A stretch of DNA of 64,000 nucleotides from the NCBI RefSeq assembly GCF_019703515.2, contig NC_059393.1, positions 11,426,001 through 11,490,000 of the forward strand, in the 5' to 3' direction. The translations under genes were made by a program, and so were the position numbers. Of this stretch, positions 11,495 to 25,983 are shown piece after piece. The DNA is from Myxocyprinus asiaticus. Taxonomy: Eukaryota > Chordata > Actinopteri > Cypriniformes > Catostomidae. Under the pieces are notes generated by a model. The model was given only the letters and a program-made list of their open reading frames with translations, did no database searches and was not told the DNA's origin. How positions within the stretch are numbered: the stretch's first letter is position 1; every line of letters starts with the position of its first letter.

Positions 11495-11647
11495 CTGATG
11501 TGGTCGGGCTTCCCGGTCAACAAAGTGCTCCTCTTTTACGCCCTGCAGGGCTTTGTTCTCCTCCAAGTCCTCGCCCATATCCACATGCTCAGGGTTGGCT
11601 TGAAAATACGTATGAGCAGCAGACGCAGCTTTGTCAAATTTCCCAAG
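11495..11647 (-). CDS. p3h2: p3h2 exon 2
   Basis: Second coding exon, residues 138-188, exactly 51 codons in phase 0 at both ends. It reads LGKFDKAASAAHTYFQANPE, then HVDMGEDLEENKALQGVKEE and HFVDREARPHQ. The acceptor is CCAAAACAG with a good pyrimidine tract and the donor CAG|GTAAGT. The match to human P3H2 (LNQLEKAVEAAHTFFVANPE, then VDREAKPHM) is clear. This is the second TPR-like unit of the leprecan domain. The exon is identified by homology, since its frame is open only a little beyond the splice sites. Confidence 0.95.
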
Positions 11648-11869
11648 CTGTTTTGGAGACAGAAAAGAAACATTACAAAAGATGACTCACACTCGCAGTG
11701 TTAATGTTAACAGTTTTTTTTATTTTTTTTATGAAAAATGTACTTTAAATGTAATAAATATGTCACTATGTCATATTCATTCCATTTTACTCTGACCAAA
11801 ATAACATATCATTTCACTCAATTGTTTTGTTTGTTTGGTGAAAACCTGGGTCAAACTACAATAGACAAC

Positions 11870-12270
11870 ATTTTCAAATAATTTTGCATTTTTTAAACAT
11901 TTATTAATTTAACATGAATCAAACATATAGGCCTAAAATATTTCTAAAAGGTTCTATTGATGTTCATTAATTAATGCATAAGGTATCATGAACTAACAAT
12001 GAACAATATGCTTTTACAGCATTTATTAATCTTGGTGAAGACTAATTTATAAATATACTACTATTCATTATTAGTTCATGTTAGTTCAAACTGCATTAAC
12101 TAATGTTAACTTCTTCAACATTTAATATAAAACATTTATTAGAATTTAAAAACATTTACATTAACTACGATTAATAAACAATGACGGTATTGTTCCTTGT
12201 AAGTTCACGTTGACTATTGTGTTAACTAATGTTAATCTAGACAACCTTATTGTAAAATGTTACCGATTTA
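11870..12270. repeat. Dispersed teleost repeat (TGAACTAACAATGAACAATA type)
   Basis: Stretch near 11985-12010 with TGAACTAACAATGAACAATA, then CAGCATTTATTAATCTT, ending near 12245-12265 with CTTATTGTAAAATGTTACCG. I recognise this as an abundant non-coding teleost repeat, likely a MITE, but its ends are worn. Confidence 0.55.
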
Positions 12271-13593
12271 ACAACCTTAATACAATATGAAACCTACAGC
12301 TGTTGAAATCATAGCATAAAATGAGTATACTTAAGTAATTGCTACTTTAAATTTTTATTTCCTTTTTATCATTAGTTACTAGTGAATTAATAACAAATCA
12401 ACTGCAGATTCTAGCTACAGCATGTAACATTCACCTGTGTATTTGCTTCTGTGCTGATGCAATTCATAATATAAAGTTTATGATATAATGTCATTTAATT
12501 GACAAGATTAAAACTGGTGTCACACCACAATGTTTCAGTGTGTAGGTCATGACAAAATACCTGCAAAATACACCAGCTAAAGACTCAAAAAAATATAACA
12601 AATTATGCGTTGGACAATGGTGCAAATCGAGAGGTTCAGTATGTCATTTGTCTCTCTAGTTTTCTTCGAAGGACAGCACTTGGCAGCTCAGTGATAGTAA
12701 CTGAAAACTGGCTTGAAGTATGACATCACAAGCTAATCAGGAATAACTTCAAGATGAACAGAAGTTCTAAGTGGTGAGTCATTGGAAGTAGCAAAATGCA
12801 TCTCACAAAGTCGACATTCTCAATTAATTAACAAATGGAGATAAATGTGCTTTCCATTAAAACATTTTAACATATTAAAATTATTACAAGTGTTTCTTGA
12901 TTTAACTTTTGGCCTCTGGAAGGGTTTAAAAAATTGAACAAATAAACTGAGGTCTGTTTGAATTGTAAATATAATGAATCCAGCATATTCTGCTCAGTAC
13001 TGGAGAAAGACGTCAAAAGTTCACGGAAGCCATCGGCTGTTATTTTTCAGCCTTTATGAATTGCAGACCTCAAATCTGTTTTGCAGATCTTGAATTAAGT
13101 GTCTTTAATCCTTCTTAGAACAATATATTGTAAAGATAAAACTTTTTTGTGTTGTAAGCTAAATGACTCATGCATTGCACAATGATGATAACATTAATGA
13201 TGATTTGCAGAAAAAATAAAATGCATTGGCAAGTATCATCTAGATCTCCTGGAGTCTATCGCTACAATCACAAAATACATCAGAAGAACATCAGCTTTTT
13301 CCAGCTCAAAAAGATCTAGATTTCTCCTTTTGCACACTGTAACACAGCTTTATCTTTTAACAAATGTACAGTTCACAAGGCCCGGGATCTTCATTTTATA
13401 TGTTGCATTCAAACCTGTTGCATGAAGGTAAGTAAATAATTATATAATTTGCATTTTTGGGTAAACTACTGCATTAAAGTTCTGAAAGTCCATTAAAAAC
13501 CTCAGTAAAACACTCTGTATTTTCCTTAAGTATACAAACATACAATCCACATTTCACAGAGGAAAGGATGATATTGAATCAACCACTTTTTTC

Positions 13594-13595
<2 letters not shown>
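12271..13595. other. Intron 1 sequence without recognisable feature
   Basis: AT-rich, no coding or repeat signature that I can name. Confidence 0.5.
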
Positions 13596-13655
<60 letters not shown>

Positions 13656-13684
13656 TTTTATTTATTTATTTATTTATTTATTTT
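13596..13684. repeat. (TA)n and (TTTA)n microsatellite
   Basis: About 28 TA dinucleotides followed by seven TTTA units. Confidence 0.95.
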
Positions 13685-14437
13685 TGGTGACCAAGATTTA
13701 GGGATTTTATCTGTTAGGGAATGAGACAGGGAGGCTAAAGGCTTAGGTGGATATGCTTGGTTACCTCTGAAAGGCCAAAGAGCAAGCTGGCGTCGACTGC
13801 ATTCCTGTGCTCTTTCTACCTCCCCCTAATCCAATAACACTCACATTGCCTCGTGCCCTGACTGCAAATGGATTGCAAAGACCCTGACTGGATATAGCTG
13901 GCCCAGGGTCAGTTTGTGAGCGTTTCGAGCCAGTTGATGGAGCTGTCACCCATTGGGGTCTTGTTGCATTGCCACATCTTTAACATGTTATTATACCTTG
14001 CAAACGTAAAAAAAAAAAAGAAAAAAAATTGGGTGATGTATTGATCACGGAGTGTTTTTAAATGCATGATGTTACACCAATTACAACTTGTAAGGTCATG
14101 TAATAGTCTTAAATGGCGTTCTTTTATTGGGTAAGATCATAAGCAAAAACCAATCTGCATACGAAGGTTTTTGGCCATTACACCTATTTCGCATTGCATG
14201 TGAACAACTTTACCAGTGTTCTTACCGGTTTATCCAATTTCACGCATGCCTGTTTATGTTTAGACATGATAAGCAGAGAATAATTCAATGATTTCAAATC
14301 TCACTTAAGCACAGGTTTATTATGTTGTCTGATTTTTTTTAAATAAGAAAATTACTTAACCGGCTAACATAGATGAGGTTCGTGTATCCCATCCAAAAGC
14401 TGACCTGTTATAAATCAGGTAAGATTACAGGAGCCGA

Positions 14438-14853
14438 GGCCAACCCGATCTCATGAAAAGTCGTACATAATTTACGAGTTGGCTATTTCGTATGGTCTTG
14501 CACAATGTTGTTTGCATACACTCGTACAACTTCATCATGTGCAAATGCCCGGATGTCTAATGTGGAAGTAAGCGTGAGTTCCGCTCACGAGGCGTTAAGG
14601 ACATACTTATTAATATTATGCCCTCACCCCAATGCCTTATCTAAACTTAACCGATCAGTAGAGTGTGTAAACATGATAAGAAGCTGTTGTGTGTGACAGA
14701 AGAAAGTAATTGTCATGTATTAGATGGAAACGATGTCCAGCGATGTCATTGGCTATAGTGAAAGTCGTAGAAATTCAAACAAGTGCAGTCGCACGATATC
14801 ATACGAATTAGCCAAATTTAGAAAAGTGTGGGTTGGCCGAGGCCAACAAGTGA
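14438..14853. mobile_element. MITE of the GATCTCAT group, copy 1
   Basis: Left end GGCCAACCCGATCTCATGAA with GGCTATTTCGTATG inside. The right end contains CATACGAATTAGCC and GGGTTGGCC, which are inverted copies of the left blocks. It has no transposase. Related ends occur at 43128, 17649 and 52205. Confidence 0.65.
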
Positions 14854-16669
14854 CTTTGCACTTTCTTGACAATTTCTGACTGAGATGTCCAGTCACCTGG
14901 AGTGTTTAGCACATATGCATTACATAGCTTATCAAAAAACTCCTCATGCCCTGACAAATCCTATAAACTACACAAAACAGTGACCAAAGGGTTTAGAAGA
15001 GATGACTTATGATAGAAACAAAAGCACAAACACAGCTGAGAATTAGCACAGCTCTGCCCAATGTCTGTTCACATTCATACATCTTGCAGAACACAGCTGT
15101 TCCTTAATTTATTTACAAAAACACAATAATTCAGAGCCTTCAAAACTAAACCATTAAAATATTTGTTACTCACAAGCTTTTGAAGTTTTAATGTAAAACC
15201 GCTTCCTCACACAATGGTGGTGACAAAAATCTTTGTAATGTTTGACAGTGCCGAAACGCTGGTGGAAAATGGCATGAAGCACATGGCTGTTTCCCAGTTT
15301 CTCAAAATTTCTTAGTACATAATCACGAAAAACATTCGGAAAATTATTGTTTCGTATTTGAGACTGAATATTTGGATATTCAATGAGGAAAAAATGTAGT
15401 GCAGGTTGGAAATGGTTTGTTTTGTGAAAAGTGTCAGAACTGAAAAGATACGTTTTCTTTGTGATGCTTCATTTACTTTGCAAGGTGTCATTGCAACTTC
15501 AACAGATGTTTGAATAGCTGACACATTCATTTCACACACACACACACACACAAATCAACAGAGTCTACATTACCAGACATTCTCACTAAACCAGTTAAAT
15601 TAACATTTTTAATATGTTTAATATTAACAGTTTTACCAGATTATCAAAGGATTCACAAGAACCCCTGCAAATCACAAACTAACAACGAAATTAAATCAAG
15701 TTAAACGAACCAGCAGTTTGTTCCTAATTACAATACCAGACTTCAACTAATAATTCTGCCTTTCTGGGTAAATATATTCCAGAGAGAGCACCTGTGGCCC
15801 TCGAAACTGCTCTTTAATTTACACATAGGCACAGTTTTTCTCCCTGCTTCTCCAGCCAAAATGCACAGACCATTTACTCACTGGCTGTAAAAAAGAAAAA
15901 CATCCCTTGATGTGGGTTACAGTTGAAGCAAAGCCAAAAATCCCATTTACACATGTTTATTTCAGATGTAGGCAAAGAATGTCAACTGCACACCGATGAG
16001 ACTGTAGATGCTGTTAGACAGGTATCGAGTACATACGCTTTTGCATTTGAACTTGAAAAGAGAGGTAGTGAGGCAAAAAGAGATGCTATGTTCGTCATGG
16101 AATACAAGTATACTGCTTACTGTGCGGTATACACTCAATAATGCCTAACATTTTTTTCAATAGTATGTAAAACAGTATTACTGTACGAATTGATAAACGT
16201 TTCAAAATGCTACACTGATGTCACATGACCTTATCACATGCATGTTTAATTGCCGTAAGCAGCGTCCAGTCTTCATCTTGCAAACAAAACTGGTTGTTTT
16301 GCATTTATAATCCAATTTTGTGCAAAGACAACTCAGGTTTTGGAAGTCTGATCACTTATTTAGTCAAGGAAAAGATGGCAGATGATATTACTTTCAATTT
16401 ATTTGTCAGAAATGTTAAGCACAGTGCAGTCTACTAAATTCAAATGGATTTTGTGGGAGAACATGTACACTGTAACATTTACTGAACTCTAACCAAGGGT
16501 ACAAAACTAAATAGAAGAATTTATTTTAAGTAAATGTAATCATAGGACATCCTTTATAAATACTGGTATTATTGGGTTATGGACCAAAGAAATAAAGCTG
16601 ACAGCTTGTGTACATATGTAGCTAACCAAATTGTTTTTATTTGTATTAATAAATAAGTGTTAGCTTGTC
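14854..16669. other. Intron 1 sequence; short CA repeat
   Basis: No gene or element recognised except a (CA)n run at 15535-15552. Confidence 0.5.
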
Positions 16670-16825
16670 CAGGGCCGTAGCAAGGAATTCTGGGCCCCGT
16701 GAATATATATTGCTCTGGGCCTCTTACCTATTAAAATAATACAGTTTTGAATTTGTTGAAGGCCCCCCTGGACCTTTGGGCCGCTAGAATTGTTACCCCC
16801 TTTCACCCTACTAGCTACAGCTCTG
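16670..16825. mobile_element. hAT-type MITE with 8-bp target-site duplication
   Basis: A 156-bp element starting CAGGGCCGTAGCAAG and ending CTAGCTACAGCTCTG, a 12-of-15 inverted repeat. It is flanked by an exact 8-bp direct repeat AGCTTGTC (16662-16669 and 16826-16833). CAG-type termini with an 8-bp duplication are the signature of hAT elements. It is non-coding. Confidence 0.85.
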
Positions 16826-16833
16826 AGCTTGTC

Positions 16834-17648
16834 TGGCAAGGTTTAAACAAAATCATAGGTCATTTTATTTATTTATTTTTTTACATTTAAACAAATGGTA
16901 AGCTAACAACAAATATTCAATATTCACTCTTGAATCGTTAACTGATAAACTGTGTGTTGACCACAACAGTGATATGGACAGCAAGCTGAAACTGCCTTTT
17001 TCCTGGTTTCAATCAACACTACGCAATAGTGAAGCCACAGGAATTTATTCAAATGCACTAAAACTCCCTTTGGTGGGATGTATCAAATGTAATTGCCAGT
17101 GTGTTTACAAGAGGGGTCGATTTAGTCAATGGAGTATGAAACTAATCAGAACTGTGTTGCTTTTTTATTAAAGATAAATTAACAAAGGCACATATAATCA
17201 TCATTCACAATTTCCATCATTTTATAGTTTAGTAAACATAATCTGAACAGGGAACAGTGGTTTTATATCGAAAAAGCCGGTCCAGTTTTACAAACTGAAA
17301 TCCCAGTCTAAACATTTGTTTGAAATAAGTAAAGCTATTTTAAACAGAACATTTAACCACGTCCCCACTGGTAAACTGCAAAGGAAACAGTGGAAAACAC
17401 ACAAACAACGTGTCTTAAAGGATTTAAGATTCAACATGATTTTTCAGACTTACAAAAATCATCAAGAAAAGTATAGGAAACTGCAGTATTTCTTGTTATT
17501 TTGTTATTAAGTTTATAATATACAGATTCTGTTCACTCTGGAGGCCTGATCCTCATTCCCAATGAAACAAACATTAGTGCTTCTGTTTTAGGAAAAAATA
17601 CTTTAAAGTGAAGAGAAATAGTTACAGTGCCTCTCTTCACTCTCCATA
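16834..17648. other. Intron 1 sequence without recognisable feature
   Basis: Two open frames of about 65 codons occur (16974 and 17316, plus) but neither shows family motifs or splice-site support. Confidence 0.5.
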
Positions 17649-18190
17649 CAGACTGATCTCACAGTGAAATTGGACACAGCGGGTTGACTTTTCTTTAGCT
17701 AAAATCAGTCTGTGCTTACCGGAATGTGAAACATGGTAAGTGCAGTTTGGCTTATTTTCCGGTTGAAATGTCCACGGAGGGGCGCCAAAGTTGTGACGCG
17801 AGTTGTTTTCAGCTGTTCAGGATGTAATACAGCGAAGAAGAATGCATATTTTGTAAATTGAACCCCCCAACCAAAACCCCACACCTAAACCTAACCAACA
17901 GTGGAGTAAAAATGTAATGTTAAAGGGAAAATGCAACCTCAGAACTGATTATGCAAACGTGGTTACTTTCTGGTTTCAACGGGGAATTCAAACCCAGGTC
18001 TCCCACACTGCTGACCCAGTGCGCTTCTGGTTGTGCCACAAGGGGAAGGTAAACACATTGGAGCCGATGCAAAAAAGTCTGATAGGAGATGGCACTTGTC
18101 AGTAATTTGGCATAATGTGGCCCATCTTAGGGTACTACAAATCTCGGAAACAACATGCCAACTTCCCGTGTGTTCACTTAATAATGTGGC
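17649..18190. mobile_element. MITE of the GATCTCA group, family shared with 51.8 kb
   Basis: Contains in order ACTGATCTCACAGTG, AAATCAGTCTGTGCTTACCG, TGTCCACGGAGGGGCGCCAA, AATGCATATT, a C-rich block of AACC repeats, and AAAATGCAACCTCAGAA. The same blocks in the same order occur at 51840-52230. Non-coding. Confidence 0.65.
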
Positions 18191-18929
18191 TTAATAATGC
18201 AAGGCAGTTTTGTGTTTATTTTCTTCAAACATTCTGGTTAGCGTTTTATTTCTAAACCACAAACCCAAAGTATTAACTTCTGCAATAAATTTTGCCCAAA
18301 CTGCTTTACAGACTTAACAGAAAATAGATAATTTCAGCTTTTAAATTTGGTTTCTATAAACTTTATATTTTGTAAGAAATTTAACAAAAAACTTTTAATG
18401 TCACTGAATGTCATGGCAAACTATGTTGTGATTTGCATTCTTTGTTACATGCATTTGTACAGCTGGGAACTGATACAGATTTGATTAGATTCCACTTCAC
18501 AAGCTCTTTATTTAATTTTGATTTGATTCAATTCTGCTTTATTGGGATATATTTCAGTTATAATGTCCATTTTGCTTACATATGAAAGGAATTCTCTCTC
18601 AGCTATGCTGTAAATTATACAGGGAAACTTCATATTTGTTACACGAAAATCTTAATTTTAAAAATGAAAAACAGGGCCCAAACAATGCAGTTCAACTGCA
18701 ATATATTTAATTATAAAAAAATACAAAATAAAATAAATGTAAAATTCAAATTAAAAGATCAAACTTTTGATTTTAAGAAACAATATCAGGATCGTTCAAA
18801 TAAAGACTGAATAGAAAAATAGATATTTTTACCTATCCATTTGCATGCTAAATTGTGATTGGCAAATACTTCGTTTATAATCATCTTTACACAGCACAGC
18901 TGTTTATTCTTATATCAATGGTTGTACCA
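18191..18929. other. Intron 1 sequence without clear feature
   Basis: AT-rich. A short TTGATTTGATTCAATTCTGC stretch near 18518 may be the worn tail of a LINE. Confidence 0.4.
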
Positions 18930-20420
18930 TATGAACTCAGCAAAAAGAAACGTCCCTTTTTCAGGACACTGTATTTTAAATATAATTTTGTAAAAATACA
19001 AATAACTTTACAGATCTTTATTGTAAAGTGTTTAAACAATGTTTTCCATGCTTGTTCAATGAACCATAAACAATTAATGAACATGCACCTGTGGAACTGT
19101 CATTAAGACACTAACAGCTCAAAGATGGTAGGCAACCATCACAGTTATAAAAACTTAGGACACTAAAGAGTCCTTTCTACTGACTCTGAAAAACACCAAA
19201 AGAAAGATGCCCAGGGTCCCTGCTCATCTGCATGAACGTGCCTTAGGCATGCTGAATGGAGGCATGAGGACTGCAGATGTGGCCAGGGCAATAAATTGCA
19301 ATGTCCGTACTGCGAGACGCCTTAAACAGCGCTACAGGGAGACAGGAAGGACAGCTGATTGTCCGCGTAGTGGCAGACCACGTGTAACAACACCTGCACA
19401 GGATCAGAACATCCGAATATCACACCAGCGGGACAGGTACAGGATGACAACAACAACTGCCCGAGTTACACCAGGAACGCAGAATCACTCCATCAGTGCT
19501 CAGACTGTCCACAATATGCTGAGAGAGGCTGGACTGAGGGCTTGTAGGCCTGTTGTAAGGCAGGTCCTTACCTGACATCACTGGCAACAACGTCGCCTAT
19601 GGGCACAAACCCACCTTCGCTGGACCAGACAGGACTGGCAAAAAGTGCTCTTCACTGACGAGTCACGGTTTTGTGTCACCAGGGGTGATGGTCAGAGTCG
19701 TGTTTATTGTCGAAGGAATGAGCATTACACCGAGGCCTGTACTCTGGAGCGGGATCGATTTGGATGTGGAGGGTCCTTCATGGTCTGGCGCGGTGTGTCA
19801 CATCATCATCGGACTGAGCTTGTTGTCATTGCATGCAATGTTAACACTGTGTGTTACAGGGAAGACATCCTCCTCCCTCATGTGGTACCCTTCCTACAGG
19901 CTCATCCTGACATGACCCTCCAGAATGACAATACCACCATCTATACTGCTCGTTCTGTGCATGATTTCCTGCAAGACAGGGATGTCAGTGTCCTGCCATG
20001 GCCAGCGAAGAGCCCGGATCTCAATCCCATTGAGCACGTCTGGGACCTGTTGGATCGGAGGGTGAGGGCTAGGGCCATTCCCCCCAGAAATGTCTGGGAA
20101 CTTGCAAGTGCCTTGGTGAAAGAGTGGGGTAACATCTAACAGCAAGAACGGGCAAATCTGGTGCAGTCCATGAGGAGGAGATGCACTGCAGTACTTAATG
20201 CAGCTGGTGGCCACACCAGATACTGACTGTTACTTTTGATTTTGACCCTTTGTTCAGGGACACATTATTCAATTTCTGTTAGTCACATGTCTGTGAAACT
20301 TGTTCAGTTTATGTCTTAGTTCTTGAATCTTTTTATGTTCATACAAATATTTACACATGTTAAGTCTGCTGAAAATAAAAGCAGTTGAAAGTGAGAGGAC
20401 GTTTCTTTTTTTGTACCGTA
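18930..20420 (+). mobile_element. Tc1-like DNA transposon A, nearly full length
   Basis: Left inverted repeat CTCAGCAAAAAGAAACGTCC at 18936. The right end GGACGTTTCTTTTTTTGTAC at 20397-20416 shares an exact AAAGAAACGTCC block in inverse orientation. It encloses a full-length transposase reading frame. The outer eight or so bases of the right end (GTACCGTA) do not mirror the left CTCAGC, so that tip is mutated. The family is one I know to be widespread in fishes. Confidence 0.92.
19207..20226 (+). pseudogene. Tc1 transposase (DD34E), two in-frame stops
   Basis: A 340-codon frame from MPRVPAHLHERALGMLNGGM to GGHTRY, the usual length for Tc1 transposases. The N-terminal paired-like DNA-binding region has two helix-turn-helix units (DVARAINCNVRTARRLKQRY, and SISAQTVHNMLREAGL) with a GRPR-type linker near residue 57. 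The catalytic residues are in LFTDESRF, QNDNTTIYTARS and SPDLNPIEHVWD, with 34 residues between the second Asp and the Glu. The triad is intact. Stops at 19573 (TGA, probably an Arg CGA changed by CpG decay) and 20137 (TAA, in the tail) break it. No frameshift is needed to read through, which suggests fairly recent inactivation. Confidence 0.93.
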
Positions 20421-21537
20421 TCTGGACTTTACTGTAATTGGGCCTGTGGAATTTTTTTTTCTATTTATTGCGGTCTTCATTTGAACAATCCCGATATTGA
20501 TTCTTAAAATCCTAAGATTGATCTTTTAATGTTTGTAAAGTTTACATCGCTTTTGGTTGTGTTGGTTTTTATGTCTGTTAAATAAATAGCAATTGAACTG
20601 TACAGTTTGTGCCTTGTTGTTTTTTATTTTTTTATTAATATTTTCATTCTTAATTTTAAATGACATGAGAGAAACAGCAAAAAAGATCTTTGACTAAGAA
20701 GACAAATCCTCTTTCTTTAGGCGAATACAACCAATTTATCTCAAGAAATTGTCGACCTGTCTTTTTCCACCTTAATCAAACAAGAAAGCTGTGGGGCACA
20801 AAGGACACATGGGGCAAATGCTTCATAAAAATATCCTGGGCTTGTGGGAATCCTGTGGGTGATGTCATCCATCTGGGCTTGGCTTCCTCACACCTCTATT
20901 GATGCTGATGTGGTAAACACACTAACTCTTTTCTCTTTGCCCGTGCCACACCCTCTCCGCACACATGATGGTTTAATAAGGTAATGTCTGAGGAATGTCT
21001 TTAAAGCCACATGGAACATGTAGGCCCTTTCATTAAAGTAAGCACGTGAAGACATAGCTGGAAAAATCACTAAGTTAAAACAGGTCTACAATAATCCCGC
21101 TACTGTATACCATCAGGCCAAAACTACCACTGAATGGAAGCTGATGGGGTCTGCTTCTCAGATGGGTTCTTTGGTCGGTTTCTGCTTAGATAATGTGTTC
21201 AGTGTTTTAGTCGAATTGTTGGTACATAATTGAAGGTGAAAATTTCAACCGAAAGGTCAACACTTTGTTCGACAAATGATACCTCTGTTACATCTGGAAA
21301 AGGACCTTCAGACAATTTCGTATTAAGCTCTTTCTGATTCAACACCTGTCACTTCATGTCCCTTCTTTTTTAACTTACGGCCTTTTTGCCATTTTATAGG
21401 CATGAGGTGGAATCAATAGAAAGTAAATGACTCAATCTGGATTTGAACTCAGTTCACCTATATGAATGTCACAGCACAAAATGTTGGAGCCTTTACACAA
21501 CCCACCATGTGATGTTTTTGACTTCATTTTCCTTATT
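20421..21537. other. Intron 1 sequence without recognisable feature
   Basis: No exon, repeat family or regulatory signature recognised. Confidence 0.5.
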
Positions 21538-22159
21538 AAAGGAATAGTTCAACCACAAATGCTGTCAGTTAATAACTGTGGCCTGTCTTCCTCTAAGAGT
21601 TGTGTCCCACCCTGAAAACGGATTTCAAAAATGTAGGATTGCAGGTGACTTGTTGATATATGAGGTAAGCGCAAATTCAGACATCCTTTTTATCGTTGTG
21701 TGTGTGGGGGGGGCGTTCTCTGGTTACAAAGTTGACCAATCACAGCTGCTGTGGTCTGCGTAGACATGACGTGTGGTTACCTTTTTGGAGAGATGCATGA
21801 CAGGCTATGGTGTAAGTTTGACGCAGACGTTTAAATCACCCTTTAGGGTTGGGTTAAACATTCTCTGACCAATCAGGTAGTGGTTTCCTGATGAAAGTTA
21901 CTAAAATGTCCAATCAGGTATTGCTTTATTCATTAATATAAATAACCCCTGCCATCATTTGTTTTGGAAATTCGCAGCCTGAAAGTCGAATCCTCCATTG
22001 GGCCGCATTCAAATATAGTTTTTGTCCGCATTCAGATTTGGTTCGTTTCTTGCCTAATTCGGGACATCTGTACACAAAAAATGCGCTTCTATTATTATTC
22101 TATTCACATGCACTAGACAGATGTATTTTGCTGTTGTGTCACATGGCATTTACAGTATA

Positions 22160-23801
<1,642 letters not shown>

Positions 23802-23880
23802 TATACGTGTACAGTACATGCACTCCTTGGACATTCTCCAAAAGTCTGAAAAGTTTCTTCTGTGAACTATTCCTTTAGTA

Positions 23881-25180
23881 CTTAATTAAAAGAGCTCATT
23901 GCTCACTTTTTAACAAAATCGCTCAACCTTTCTCTGCCTATTGCAACAGCAAACAGGTTTTGTGCTAAGGAAAGGCGCAATACATCTACGACTGGAAAGC
24001 TCTTGACACGTCCCCTCTTGAGAAAGATGCTGCTTTCTCACAATCACTCAATCACTCTTTCTCTCCAGCTTTCCCTTGATTTAAAAAAATCTGTGGTTTC
24101 CAAACGCATAAAGGGCCCTTTCTGTACAGTTTAAAATCTTGATTAATATGTGTGTTTAATAATCCTCACCATCTCTTTCTTTTCCAGCACCTTGTCTTTC
24201 ATTTCACTCAGTGGGACGTCTTGGCCTGGAGCTGAGGGGTGAGTCAGCCCTCCCTCCACATCCTTCACATTCCTGCAGGACTCTTGGCCTGAGAGAGGGC
24301 AGGCCCCTCGGATTAGTGCGTCTCAAGCCCTGGACTCACGCTGGCCTCATAATGACCAGATCCCCCACAGGAAAGCTGGGAACATTTGGTCAAAACCTTC
24401 AGAATATCTCTCTTATTCAAATTAGAGGCTGATTTGAATGCAAATTTATCCTCCTTTACAGTAAAATGTGTTTTTCACAAGCCGAATATGTTCCAAGTAG
24501 CAAAGTTTTATTAAATATATAGGTGTTTCTTCAGCTTCGGGCACTTAAAGCCCTGTGAATTTCTAGAAAGTAAAAAAATTTGATTTGTTTTGAAAAGTTG
24601 TTTTGACACATCTCAATGAAAGTTTAATTTGTCCAAAATGTACTTGCATTACCAGAGCTTTGTATAATTTTTTTTCAGTGTCAATTGCAGCACATCTTAA
24701 ATTCTGTATTGTGTTAACTAGAATTCTGTGATGGAAATGACAGTGATGGAAATGGCATTTGTAATGTTTTTGAGATATAATGGCTGATTCCTTTGTCTTG
24801 TTAAGGCTTACTTCACAGCTAACATTTTTTGGATCCTAAATACACACAATTAAATAATATTTTCAGACTTGTGCATAATTTGGCAAAATTACAGCTTGAC
24901 TGGAAATAATTTAGAACAAAAATATTCTGCTCACAAGTGATATTTACCTTGATTTTTATTTGTTTTAGTCAAACATCACTTGACTCATATTTCTTCTAAA
25001 GCATGCTCTTCACTGACACTTTTCTTGACTTGGTTAACAAATACACTAACTTAAAAAAATAAAATAAAAAGGTTTATCAGGGACAAAATAGTTAGATGTG
25101 GTGGAAATGATGCCACAACTGCTAGACAGTCATCATTTAAAAACAAAAACAAAAAATTATAGAAATAATTTTTACAAATG

Positions 25181-25183
<3 letters not shown>
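23881..25183. other. Intron 1 sequence with a GC-rich patch at 24187-24380
   Basis: Mostly AT-rich. The patch 24187-24380 is GC-rich and has on the plus strand a pyrimidine tract ending TTTTCCAG and a GGGGTGAGTC 52 bp later, resembling a small exon. There is no coding support. Confidence 0.35.

Positions 25184-25269
<86 letters not shown>
25184..25269. repeat. (TA)n(TG)n compound microsatellite
   Basis: About 22 TA units followed by about 20 TG units. Confidence 0.95.
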
Positions 25270-25271
<2 letters not shown>

Positions 25272-25541
25272 ATTTAACTCTCTGTTTAGATTATCTTAGT
25301 TTTAAACATGTAATAATTTGTATTTTAAAACAGATATTCATAGCTAACTGTACTTAAAAATCTGGGTCTGGAACAAGACAAAAACAATGTAAATGTATGC
25401 ACAAATTTATACATAAAAGTCATTTGAAAAGTCAGTTTTAATATGACCTTCATATAATAAAAAAAAATAATAATAATTTGTTTTAATAAAAATGAACTCC
25501 AGGGACATGACATTGCACAAAGCTGAAGAAAAACCCATATA

Positions 25542-25983
25542 CAGTAGTGTCCAAAAGTCTGAGATCACTAGTAAAAAAAATTCTATTTTGCATTTTTCTA
25601 AGTTTTTTTAATTAAATTATCAGCATAACAATTTCAGTGAAAGGTGAATTGAAAAATTAGCATGCATTTCCAATTGTATTGGCATTTGGTATGTCCGCCT
25701 TTTGCTTTAATGACAACATGCACTCAAGCTGGTATGGACTCCACAAGTTGTGCAAAACCTGATAATCATGTCATCCAGAATCATTTGAGAATGTTCCAAT
25801 CTTGCATGCTTTAATGGAAGCAAGGAAATCTGATCTTTAGTACAAAGAGTTAAAATGATCAATCTGACAAATTTGCTTATATTTGATTAATGACAAAGAA
25901 ATAGTGGAGAGGTTTCTGTTTATTTACAGGTTTTAATGGGATTTCAAGTTTTTAATGTTGTCTCAGAATTTTGGACTCCACTG
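25542..25983. mobile_element. Non-autonomous Tc1-type element, 442 bp
   Basis: Left end CAGTAGTGTCCAAAAGTCTG and right end AATTTTGGACTCCACTG form imperfect inverted repeats, with TA on both flanks (25540-25541 and 25984-25985). No coding sequence. Its right end abuts transposon C. Confidence 0.8.
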
